This document shows positions 1 to 8,884 of a DNA stretch of 64,000 nt, piece by piece (position 1 is the first letter of the stretch; each line of letters opens with the position of its first letter). The translations under genes were made by a program, and so were the position numbers. The notes beneath the pieces are model-generated. The model ran no database searches. It was given only the letters and a program-made list of their open reading frames with translations, and was not told where the DNA came from. This DNA comes from Diplodia intermedia (taxonomy: Eukaryota > Ascomycota > Dothideomycetes > Botryosphaeriales > Botryosphaeriaceae), in contig JAKEKT010000030.1 of NCBI GenBank assembly GCA_021495925.1, forward strand, positions 186,001-250,000, read 5' to 3'.

Positions 1-340
1 GACGATGGGGAGGAAGTAGATGACCAGCTGCTGGTAGGTCTTGAGGGCGTTGACATCGACACTACATTCGAGTCGGTGTTAGTTCGCGCTGCGCAGAGCA
101 CTGGAAGTGTGTTCCTACGTATTCAGTCCTGATTCGGTCGTGGCGCTCACGCCGAAAAAGTAGGCGTCAACAGCTCTGAGGTTTCCGTAGGGATAGATGA
201 CGATGAAGCCGACTATCCCTGCCAAAACGATGTAGGCGTCTGCAAGGAGGGTTAGGAATGACTTGACTGTACTTGCGCATTTCAGCGCAGGTGGTAACTT
301 AACAATGCAGCGTTACGAAATTTAACGGCGGCTTCCACAT
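1..340 (-). CDS. trk1: TRK-family potassium transporter, N-terminal part (cut by window edge)
   Basis: This is the 5' end of a high-affinity K+ transporter of the fungal TRK family, a plasma-membrane protein importing potassium. I read complement(join(<1..61,119..239,304..340)). Exon 1 encodes MWKPPLNFVTLH and is spliced (intron 240-303, TCCTAAC branch region, TGCAG acceptor) to a first hydrophobic segment. The next splice (62-118) restores the family motif ESGLNTVDVNALKTYQQLV, the first P-loop/selectivity region, followed by a second hydrophobic stretch. All three exons join in frame. The start was chosen because the family characteristically opens with an LNFxTLHY-type sequence just before the first membrane helix. 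The remainder lies outside the window, so length and intactness cannot be judged. I am confident of the family but not of the paralog (TRK1 or TRK2). Confidence 0.82.
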
Positions 341-1395
341 TTTCGAAGGCGGTTGCGAGGTATTTGCTGCGCGTGGATTGGATAGGCTGGAGTTTCACTG
401 AGGGATTTGGGGGTATATGCCGCACTCGACGAAGGTCGGGGAAAGTCAGATATTTAACCACTGTCAACCGCGAGTAAATAACTCGTCAGCTGGGCTTCTT
501 GGCGTCGTAATCTTCAAGGCCGTCCGCCATCTCGCATATAAATCCCGCATCCGCATGGGGGATGGCGTGCAGCCGCGTCACGTGAAGAGACCGGTCAGCA
601 CGACTTAATAGCTACCACAAGACCAAACATGCCTATCAGAACAATGATCCCCGGGGTAAGCGGTGTGTTTGATCGTCGGGAGTGTGTGATGCGCCGAAGG
701 ATGGCTCGAAAAGTAGATTCGTCGAGGACGAATTGCTATCAAAGCTGCCCGGCAATCGGAAGCGAACGATGACGGCAACGCCATTCTGCCAGGCCTAGAG
801 CAAAATGCTAGATATTTTACTCGAAGTCGGGCAATGATGACGCATAAGACGCTAGGAGCGATCCGGAGGCGATGAGCGAGTAGTAGTAGCAAGCCATTAA
901 CACTTTAGTGTGAGACATTGCATGTATAGGGAGCAATAATAATGGCGCAAGCAGCCGATCAACTACACTAAGGCGAATCCTTGCAGAATTTCGGGACGGA
1001 TGCCGAGGCTTCAAGTTTACATATGTGTAAGGTCTGTAGCAATCATATGACTTGTTTGGGCTGTGTTCGTTCCACCCATGCGCGGCGTATAATCCGTCAT
1101 TCTCGTACGTGTTAGTCGATGTAGTGATCATGGGAGAAAAACAGGAAGATGCATTCCCCAACTATTCCGTATGCAACGCGATCAAACCAAGGCAAACAAG
1201 GCGACGATCTTGCCCTTCTCGGTAAAGTCGCGATTCTTATCCCGCTATCCCGCTGTATCCCGAACACTCTCCACCACGGCGAAAGACGACCGACCGACTA
1301 CAAAAATCAGACCCCATCCTGCGCTTTCCAAATGGATTCTCGAGCCTCAATCCGTAGCAGAGCCTTCGTCCCCGCCGTGACCTGACCCATCCACC
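341..1395. other. Intergenic region between trk and the lyase gene
   Basis: This is the divergent upstream region of the TRK gene (minus) and the lyase-like gene (plus). Short ORFs occur on both strands, the longest being 114 codons on the minus strand at 817-1161, but none resembles a protein family or carries convincing splice-linked coding sequence. I see no RNA gene or mobile element. Confidence 0.5.
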
Positions 1396-2858
1396 ATGTT
1401 CGACTCCAAGCTGTTCGGCAACATCTTCGGCACCGACGAGATCAGGCAATGCTTCTCCGAGCGCACCTACGTCGCCAACCTCATCGAGGCCGAGTGCGCC
1501 CTCGCCCGCGCCGAGAGCGACGAGGGCGTCGTGCCGGCCGCCGCCGCCGCCGCCATCCGCGAGCACAGCGACGCGTCCAAGATCGACTGGGACCTGCTGG
1601 CCGCGCGGACCGAGATCGTGGGCTACCCCGTGCTGCCGCTGGTGGAGCAGATGTCCAAATGGGTGCCGGAGGAGCACTGTAAGGCGAGAAACCACGCGCA
1701 TGGCTGAACCCCCGCCTGCTGACCACCACCACCACCACCACAGCCGGCTACATCCACTGGGGCGCCACGACGCAGGACATCATGGACCTCGCCACGGTGC
1801 TCCAGATGCGCGCCGGGCTGGCCGTCGTGTCGCGGCAGCTCGCGTCGCTCGCCGCCACGCTCGCCCGCATGGCCGCGCGCTACCGCGACGTGCCCATGGC
1901 CGGCCGCACCCACCTGCAGCACGCGCTGCCCATCACCTTCGGCTACAAGTGCGCCGTGTGGCTGTCGTCGGTGCGGCGGCACGAGGCGCGGCTAGCATCG
2001 CTACAGCAAACAGCGCTCCTCGCGCAGTTCGGCGGCGCCGCGGGGACGCTGGCCTCGCTGGGCGCGGGCGATGACGACGACACGGGCATCCGCGTGCGCA
2101 GGCGGCTCGCCGCGCAGCTCGGCCTGGCCGACCCGGTCGTCACCTGGCACGTGGCGCGCGACGGCGTCGCCGACGTGGTCAGCTTCCTCGCGCTGGTCGG
2201 CGGGACGCTGGGCAAGGTCGCGCTCGACCTGGTCGTCATGTCGTCGAGCGAGTGCGGCGAGGTGGCCGAGCCGTACGTGCCGCACCGCGGCGCCTCGTCG
2301 ACGATGCCGCAGAAGCGCAACCCCATCTCGTCCGAGGTCATGCTGGCCCAGGCCCGCGTCCTGCGCGCCCAGGCCGGCCTGGCCCTCGACGCGCTGGTCG
2401 CCGACTGCGAGCGCGCGAGCGGCCCGTGGCATCTGGAGTGGGTCGCCGTGCCGACGGCCTTCGTCGCGTGCGTGGGCAGTCTGTCCCAGGCGAACTTTGC
2501 GCTCGGCGGGCTCTGCGTGGATGAGGGGGCCATGATGCGCAATCTGGTGAGCACGAGGGGGTTGGTGGTGGCCGAGGCGGTGATGATGGCGCTGGCGGTG
2601 CATACGGGCAGGCAGGAGGCGCATGAGATCGTGTACAAGGCGTGTGTGAAGGCGGTCGAGGACGATCTTTCGTTGATGGAGAGCTTGGAGGGAGTGCCCG
2701 AGGTGACGAGGCATTTGAAGAGCGATGAGCTGGCGGAGCTGTGCGATCCGACAAAGTATTTGGGATGTTGTCGGTTGATGGTTGATGAGCTCATTGGTCA
2801 GGACGGTGATGTCGAGAAGAAGGGGGACGGGCAGGAAGGGCAGCATGCAGGGCTTTGA
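1396..2858 (+). CDS. PcaB/adenylosuccinate lyase-like enzyme of the fumarase superfamily
   Basis: Predicted 465-residue member of the aspartase/fumarase superfamily, closest in feel to 3-carboxy-cis,cis-muconate cycloisomerase and adenylosuccinate lyase-like enzymes. These are homotetramers catalysing beta-elimination or cycloisomerisation. Exons are 1396..1678 and 1744..2858, joined by a 65-nt intron that restores HSGYIHWGATTQDIMD (conserved region 1). Region 2 is THLQHALPITFGYK near residues 150-163. The superfamily signature GASSTMPQKRNP lies at residues 277-288 and includes the mobile serine loop. A C-terminal helical domain follows (about 370-450). Fungi normally lactonise carboxymuconate with an unrelated beta-propeller enzyme, so a role in the classical beta-ketoadipate pathway should not be assumed; the substrate is unknown. 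The start is the first ATG in frame and gives a family-typical length. It converges on the SnoaL-like gene, only about 110 bp away. Confidence 0.85.
1722..1741 (+). repeat. (ACC)n tract forming the 3' end of an intron
   Basis: Nearly seven ACC units run from directly after a CTGAC branch-like element (1719-1723) to the AG acceptor of the single intron in the lyase-like gene. The tract replaces the usual pyrimidine-rich stretch. Confidence 0.7.
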
Positions 2859-2968
2859 GAACGTTGTTTTCAGCGGACCGCTTATTCCAGGTATCTTTTC
2901 TCATCATCCATCCCATCATCATCATATCCGGCCGTCAAACCCCCAACTCCATCTCCCAACTCCCCCCA

Positions 2969-3760
2969 TCAAACCCCCGACACAAACGGGCCCTAATCAC
3001 ACAGCACGTCAGCAAAAAAAAAAACCGCCCAACCCCTCACCCACCTGGCCACACATACCATATACACCAAATTCCGATGCACAACCCTCCACACGCCATC
3101 CCCCCCATCCCTCGCCCACCGATCCTGATACTGCCCGTACGCAACAACCACATCACCCCACCCCACGGGCTTCGCCACGCCCTCGCCATCCCCGACGTCC
3201 CTGCCGAAATGCGTCGCCGTCATGTACGCGACGCTCACGGCCTCGTCGCCGTCGTCGCCGCACACGTCCACCGCCACCGTCCCCAGCACGTGCTGCGTCG
3301 CCTTCCACACCGTCAGCAGCGGCGGCAGCGCCGCGCGGATGGCGTCGCGCCCCGCGAGCGCGCCGAGAGGTGGCCCGTAGTCGGCGGTTGCGTGCGGCGC
3401 GAAGACGGCGTCGAGGGCGGCCCAGGCGCGCCCGTCGATGGCGAGGGCGTAGAGGGTGAGTTGGCGCTTGATGGCCTCGATGTCGGCGGCGGCGGTGGAG
3501 AGGTTGTTGTTGCTGGTGGGGGGGAAGAGGGTGGGGAGGGAGGAGAGGGGGAGGGGGTGCGGGGAGAATGGGGGGCAGGTGGTTCGGGGGGTTGAGGCGT
3601 TTGCTGGTGGTGCGGCGGGTGGTGGTTGTTCGATGATGGCGGGGGCGGGGGCGTTGTTGTTGTGCGCGAACAGGACGTCCTGGTTGGCGGCGGCGGCGGC
3701 GACGGGGCCGGGCTGGGGGAGCCAGCTGGCTAGGAAAATGAGGCTGGCTGGGAGCTGCAT
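2969..3760 (-). CDS. Secreted SnoaL-like (NTF2-fold) domain protein
   Basis: A 241-residue protein in two exons, complement(join(2969..2992,3059..3760)). The N-terminus (MQLPASLIFLASWLPQ) is a likely signal peptide. It is followed by a Pro/Asn/Ala-rich linker to about residue 85 and then a SnoaL_4-type NTF2-like domain: IEAIKRQLTLYALAIDGRAW, a DAVFAPHATADYG strand-loop, the HVLG segment, and a final RWARDGGDGVWRVVHRNLVYM strand region. The last 66 bp before the tail (2993-3058) start with GTATGT, contain a T-tract and GCTGAC, and end GATTAG. Splicing them out gives a short tail GPFVSGV and a stop, as expected for the family. Family members are small cyclases, dehydratases or isomerases, or binding proteins, with poorly conserved catalytic residues, so no reaction can be assigned. 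Confidence 0.75.
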
Positions 3761-4584
3761 CTCTTTTCTTTTTTTCCTTTGTCGTTCTTTTGGTCTTGCG
3801 GGCTGTTCTGGGGAGGCTGTATGAGTATAGGTACGTTCTGTCTGGACTCCCCGCTTTCGCCCTTTATATTCTGCAGGAAAACTTGCGGACCCGTACGGAT
3901 GCCAAGTACAAGCCCCGCAGCGACAGCAGAGCGCGCGCGCTTGCGCTCAGCTGTTCTTGGTGGGTGGATGCGGGTGCATGCCCTCGAGTCATGGCTTTGC
4001 AGAGGTTGTCCCCACCGGGAAATACCGATCTCTATTGCTGTGCCGCAGGAGCTATACCGATTCTTGTACGGCACCGACAAACGGTCGTCCGTTACTGGTG
4101 AGAAGATCCCGTAAACTCCGGCTGAGAAAATTCTCCAGTCATGCATATCCCCACTGCTTGTCGTGAAGACTGCTCGTTTCGGGAAAAGCTCTTTACTGCT
4201 GCGCAGCTGCTGCGCCGCACTAATGGAAGACGGCCTCTAGTGGCGGGACGGCGCGGTAGGCGCCCGACGCTCGGATACGAGCTGTACATAGTGGCAGAGG
4301 CGACCACGAGATGTGGGAGACAAAAACTTGAATAAATGCTGTGACGTGGAAAATGGGCAGTTGAAATCGTCACTTGGCTGCCATATCGAATCGAGCTTGG
4401 GCAGCTTGGCTGCATGGTCCACGTTTCGTGCAGACATTCAGTAAGTTACTCTCCATTCCCATGCGTTGGTGGAGACCCAAGGTGGAGAAAAGCGGAGAAT
4501 GGTACGATAAGAAAGTGCTGAGAGGGGTATCATATAATACAAGATATCGTGCACTCCCCCATCACGCCCACGTTGTAGCACCGC
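3761..4584. other. Intergenic, no supported gene
   Basis: Upstream region of the SnoaL-like gene and downstream region of the small mitochondrial protein gene. Overlapping short ORFs on both strands show no family resemblance and look like chance frames. Confidence 0.5.
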
Positions 4585-4956
4585 CTACTCCGACCCTTCA
4601 CTCCCCGTCCTGCCATCACCCTTCCACCACCGCCACACCCACAGACAGTAAAACCATGTCTCCATCGTACCAAAGACGCAGAGGATAGCGATGATGCCGA
4701 TCTTCATGTTCTTGCTGATGCCGAGGGCTTCGAAGCTGGAAGCCGGAGACTCCGGCTTGTTCGACGATCGCCGGTCCCGCCCCGGTTCTTTTGACGAGAA
4801 CGACATCTTATTGAGGATAGCGCGGTGGGTCGAGAATGCGGAGGAGAGGGCTGGATGGCTCAGACGAAAGCGCGGCTGAGAAGTGACTGGGTGCCGCGCA
4901 GCTCCACTCTGAAGCAGAGCTTTGGAAGCAAGCCGTCGCGGTATCGTTACGTTCAT
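4585..4956 (-). CDS. Small predicted mitochondrial single-pass membrane protein
   Basis: An uninterrupted 123-codon frame. The N-terminal 45 residues are rich in Arg, Ser and Ala without acidic residues (MNVTIPRRLASKALLQSGAA...), typical of a mitochondrial presequence. A polar linker follows (about 52-72), then SFEALGISKNMKIGI and a hydrophobic helix (about residues 80-105) ending in an aromatic WVWRWWKG motif. The combination of presequence, conserved-looking 'FEALGISKN' lead-in and a Trp-rich end resembles uncharacterised inner-membrane proteins of Pezizomycotina. I cannot name it or assign a function. The ATG at 4956 was chosen because the presequence begins there; a second Met at about residue 51 could be the start of an untargeted form. 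Confidence 0.6.
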   Translation of the reverse strand: MNVTIPRRLASKALLQSGAARHPVTSQPRFRLSHPALSSAFSTHRAILNKMSFSSKEPGRDRRSSNKPESPASSFEALGISKNMKIGIIAILCVFGTMETWFYCLWVWRWWKGDGRTGSEGSE

Positions 4957-6196
4957 GATTTGATTCGGATCGCGAGTCTGTATAGCGAGGGACGTTGGCC
5001 CGGGTTGCTGCCGGTGTGGTCGACGGGGTCCGGGTGAGATTTGAAATATTCTTACGTGCTGCGCCGCAACGCCCTGTTCTTACTCAGCCTTGTCCTCTTC
5101 GAGTGCTGGTCCGGTTCAGCCCGCCAGTCGGCTTGGCAAGGCTGACTTTATCCGTCTTCGAGTTCTAGACAATACCGAGCAACGTTATAGTGTCCAAAAT
5201 CCAGCAGCAAGGTACTGTTCAACACCGATCATTGAGTTCTTATACGAGCGCGGTGGATGCTCCTGTACGCGCAATTGTTTGCCGCAAAATACTTACAACA
5301 ATTGCCAATGGAAATGTCTCCCGGCGCTCAGGCTCGTGGTATGTATGTACAATGTAGTAATAGGTTAATCCATTACTACCAGTTTCCATATCTAATAGGA
5401 TGTATTGAATGTACAGATTCCGAAACAAAATATTTAGGTACATAGTTGAATACAAGATCCGGACGTAAATATAAATTTTGAATCCATCCATGTATTTACG
5501 TCCGGATCTTGTATTCAACTACCTATCCCATGTAAATCTATCCCACAAGGCAGATCCGGGTGAACAATTTCTTTTGTCACCCACCGCATGCCTGCAAACA
5601 GATCCACGGAACGAAACCACAACACAACCATAAAGCGCCAACCAACAAGCCTCACCGCGCACGCGCCCCGGTAAAAGACATGTTTTACGTACTATTCGTA
5701 CGCTGCTCCTCCTCCTCCCCGTCAGGCACCCGGGGAATCCATCTCGTCAACAGCCGAGCAAATGACGTCATCGCAGAACCGGGGCACTGCAGCCGTACAT
5801 ACCCCGCCTGCTAACCCGCGAACGGTCGGTACCTGAACAGCGCCCAAACATGGCGAGCGACGATAAGCGCGAACGGTGGGGCAAGTTTCCTCGCAGCCAC
5901 CTCCGGGGACCGCGGTATTTTCTTTGATTCGTGCCGTAAATGGTGTTTCGCTCCGCAAAAACGAAGATGAGTAGATGGCGTGCTCGAACGGGCACGTTGG
6001 CGTGCTGCTCACAAACGTGATTCTTCTCTTTTTTTTTTTTTCACCGACTCGATTACCATTGGCGGTAAGTATATGAAAGGCGGCTCTGCTGCTGCCATTC
6101 AGCTCCTCCCGTGTCGTCGGCATCCCGCATTATTGTCTATTTCGTCCGCATCGAGCAATTGGGTGGCGGCCGCGCACCAATCGCAGTAAGTACACG
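4957..6196. other. Intergenic region with a perfect hairpin
   Basis: No gene is supported here. The stretch 5300-5560 is visibly more AT-rich than its surroundings and contains the 29-bp inverted repeat described separately. The last few hundred bases, including a T-run near 6030, form the upstream region of the GH31 gene. Confidence 0.5.
5443..5521. repeat. Perfect 29-bp inverted repeat with 21-nt loop
   Basis: The left arm 5443-5471 begins TAGTTGAATACAAGATCC. The right arm 5493-5521 is its exact reverse complement over 29 bp. The loop is 5472-5492. Homology continues imperfectly outward (TAGGTA on the left against TACCTA on the right, with a 4-base insertion on the left). It could be a foldback/MITE remnant or a structured RNA; no flanking coding sequence explains it. 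Confidence 0.9.
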
Positions 6197-8884
6197 ATGC
6201 AGCACCCGCTCATCTGCCCCTCGACGACGACATCGCCGGCGGCCCTCGCAGCCGCCGCCGCCATCTTCGGCACCTCGCCGCCAATAATGGTCGCCGCGGA
6301 GACGACGACGGTGAAGACGTACTCGCTGGGCGCCTTCTCCGTGCAAGTCGACCAGGGCGCTCCGTCGTTCGAAATCACCACGCACTCGGGAGCCGAAGTG
6401 TGGAAGAGTAAGCGCCTCCCCGTGTAACCAGACAGACCTCACGGGATGAGACGACGACGAAAGACTCACGACTGACTCCCCCCTCCTCCAACAGCACCGA
6501 CCGACCACCACCCCTTCATCTCCGCCTCCACCGGCCTCACCAACTTCTCCGACTCGTCCGGCAACTTCGAAATCACCACCGACATCACCTCGCGCTGCGC
6601 CGGCCCCACCATCATCTCCGTGACCCGGACGACCGACCACGACGACGACGACGACGAGACCTCTCCCGCCGCCCAGCTGCTGACCCTCTCCGGCGCCTTC
6701 ACCGACGCCACCGCCCCCTCCATCTGCGCCGACTGGGCCTGGACCCTCACCTTCGCCGCCAACACCACAACCTCCCCCTCCCATTCCCACCCGCGCCTCC
6801 ACTTCACCGCCGCCATCACCAACACCAAAAACAACAACACCACCACCACCACCGCCAGCCTCCCCTCCAACATCCACCTCGCCGCCCACTCCCCGCCCCA
6901 CGAGCCCTTCTACGGCCTCGGCGGCACGACGGGCCTGGGCAACCTGCGGGGGTGGCGCGTGCCCGTGTGGACGCGCGAGGGGGGCGTGGGGCGGGGCGGC
7001 GAGCCCGTGACGGCGTACCTCAACGACGACCCTTCCATCTCGGGCGCCTTCGCGGGCGGGTCGGCGCTGACGAGCTACACGGCGGTGGCGGCGGCGGTGA
7101 GCGGGCTGGGGCGGTGGGTCGTGCTGGAAGGGTCGGCCTTTTCGCTGTGGGACCTGGCGAGCAACGATACCGGGGCGGCGGTTGTCGACAGGGCGGACGC
7201 GTGGGAGGGGGTGGGGGACAAGAGCGCGGATGCCGGGGAGACGGTGGAGATCTTGTACGAGGGCGCCGAGGTGGCTGGGTACGTGGGCGTTGTGGGGGAG
7301 GGGAGCAACGCGTTGCTCGAGGCGACGGGCGCGCTGACAGAGGTGACGGGCAGGCAGCCGCCGCTGCCCGACTGGGCGCTCGACGGCGCCATCCTGGGCA
7401 TCCAGGGCGGGCAGGACAAGGTCGAGGGAATCGTGCGGGACGCGCGGGCGGCCGAGATGCCGCTCGTCGGCGTGTGGTTGCAGGACTGGAGCGGCACGCG
7501 TCTGCAGGCTGGCGCCTACAACGTGTCCATCAGCCGGCTGTGGTGGAACTGGGAGCCCGACGCGGAGCTGTATCCGACCTGGGCCGACTGGGTGCCGCAC
7601 CTGCAGGAGGCGTACGGCGTGCGGACGTTGAGCTATGTGAACACGTTCCTGGCAAACGTCAGCGGCAAGACGTCTGGGTACAATCGGTCGTTTTACGCCG
7701 AGGCCAAGGAGGAGGGCCGCTTGGTGCTGAACGCCACGGCGGACGATGGCTCGCCGTGGGAGTTGACGAGTGGGCCGGGCATCGATGCCGGGTTGCTGGA
7801 CATCTCGAACGAGACGACTGTGCAGTGGTTCAAGGACCTGTTCAAGCAGCAGTACTACTCCGTCCCCATCTCTGGTGGTGGGTTCCCAAATTCTCCCCTT
7901 GATCGCTCAACTCACTGACTCACACCTCCCTTCCACCTAGCCATGCAAGACTTTGGCGAATACCTCGACGTCGACTCCAGCGTCAGCATCTCCTCGGGCA
8001 CCGTCTCCCCCCGCCTCTTCCACAACACGTACCCGCTCGCCTGGGCCAAGCTCCTGCGCGAAGCCACGACCGAAGCCGGCGTCGCCAACGACACCCTCGG
8101 CTTCCATCGCAGCGCCACCACCTTCTCCGCGCCCTACACCAACCTCTTCTGGGTCGGCGACCAAAACATCGACACGACGCGCGAGGACGGCATGCGCGCT
8201 GCCGTCAGCAGCACGCTGCACGTCGGTCTCTCGGGCTTCGCCCAGGCCCACGCCGACGTCGGCGGCTACACCAACACGCTGGCGCCCGTCGGCAACATCA
8301 CGCGCAGCGCCGCGCTGCTGGGCCGCTGGGCCGAGTCGGTCGGCGCCTTCGCCGGCGCCGCGTTCCGCACCCACGAGGGCAACGTGCCGCAGGTGAATGC
8401 GCAGGCGTACACGAACGCGTCAACCCTGGCGTATCATGCCTACGCCGCGCGCCTGTACGCCAGCGTCAAGCCGTACCGGAAGGCGGCCTTGGGCGAGTAC
8501 CAGCGGCGGGGGTGGCCAGTGGTGAGGCATCCAGCTGTGTATGCGCCGAATGATACGCTCGCTGTGGCCGTCGTCGATGAGGTCTTTTGGCTTGGCGAGG
8601 CGCTGTTGGTTGCCCCTGTGTATGATTTGCGGGCGCAGCGGTTGCCGGTGTATCTGCCACGTCTCGAAGTTGACAGCGAGGGCGCGGCGGTGGATGGTGG
8701 TGTGCGTTACAAACATTTGTGGACGGGGGAGTTGTTCGAGCCGGGCAAGACTGTTGTCGTTGATGCGCCGTGGGGTAAGCCTGGTGTGTTTGTGAGGTGG
8801 CCGTTGAAGGACGGGGAGGATGAGCTGTTGAAGGGACTTTTTGACTTTGTGAAGAAGGAAAATGGGACGGTATTGACAGCATGA
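6197..8884 (+). CDS. Sulfoquinovosidase-like glycoside hydrolase family 31 enzyme
   Basis: Predicted 845-residue GH31 retaining glycosidase in three exons: 6197..6407, 6495..7877 and 7941..8884. Motifs match the YihQ/SQase branch rather than alpha-glucosidases: GVWLQDWSGTR near 400, SRLWWNWEPD (R418 and W421 in the RxxW arrangement that binds the sulfonate in bacterial enzymes), the nucleophile in MQDFGEYL (D535), and the acid/base in FWVGDQNID (D605), followed by GLSGFAQAHADVGGYT. Many N-glycosylation sequons (NVS, NRS, NAT, NET, NDT, NIT, NAS) and a hydrophobic N-terminal segment argue for secretion. The exact start (6197, or a Met about 30 codons later) and the donor of intron 2 are uncertain because several GTGG sites are adjacent; the site at 7878 keeps frame. 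There is an unusually long Thr/Asn/Asp-rich insertion before the catalytic domain. Predicted role: release of sulfoquinovose from plant sulfolipid, by inference from family. Confidence 0.82.

Noticed and set aside
817..1161. 114-codon minus-strand ORF upstream of the lyase gene
   Set aside because: No family resemblance and atypical composition (Tyr/Ser/His-rich).
5443..5521. Interpretation of the hairpin as a rho-independent terminator
   Set aside because: This is a eukaryotic nuclear sequence and no T-run or adjacent gene end supports it.
6137..7600. 487-codon minus-strand ORF
   Set aside because: It is the antisense shadow of the GH31 gene; composition is Gly/Val/Arg repeats caused by GC-rich codon positions.
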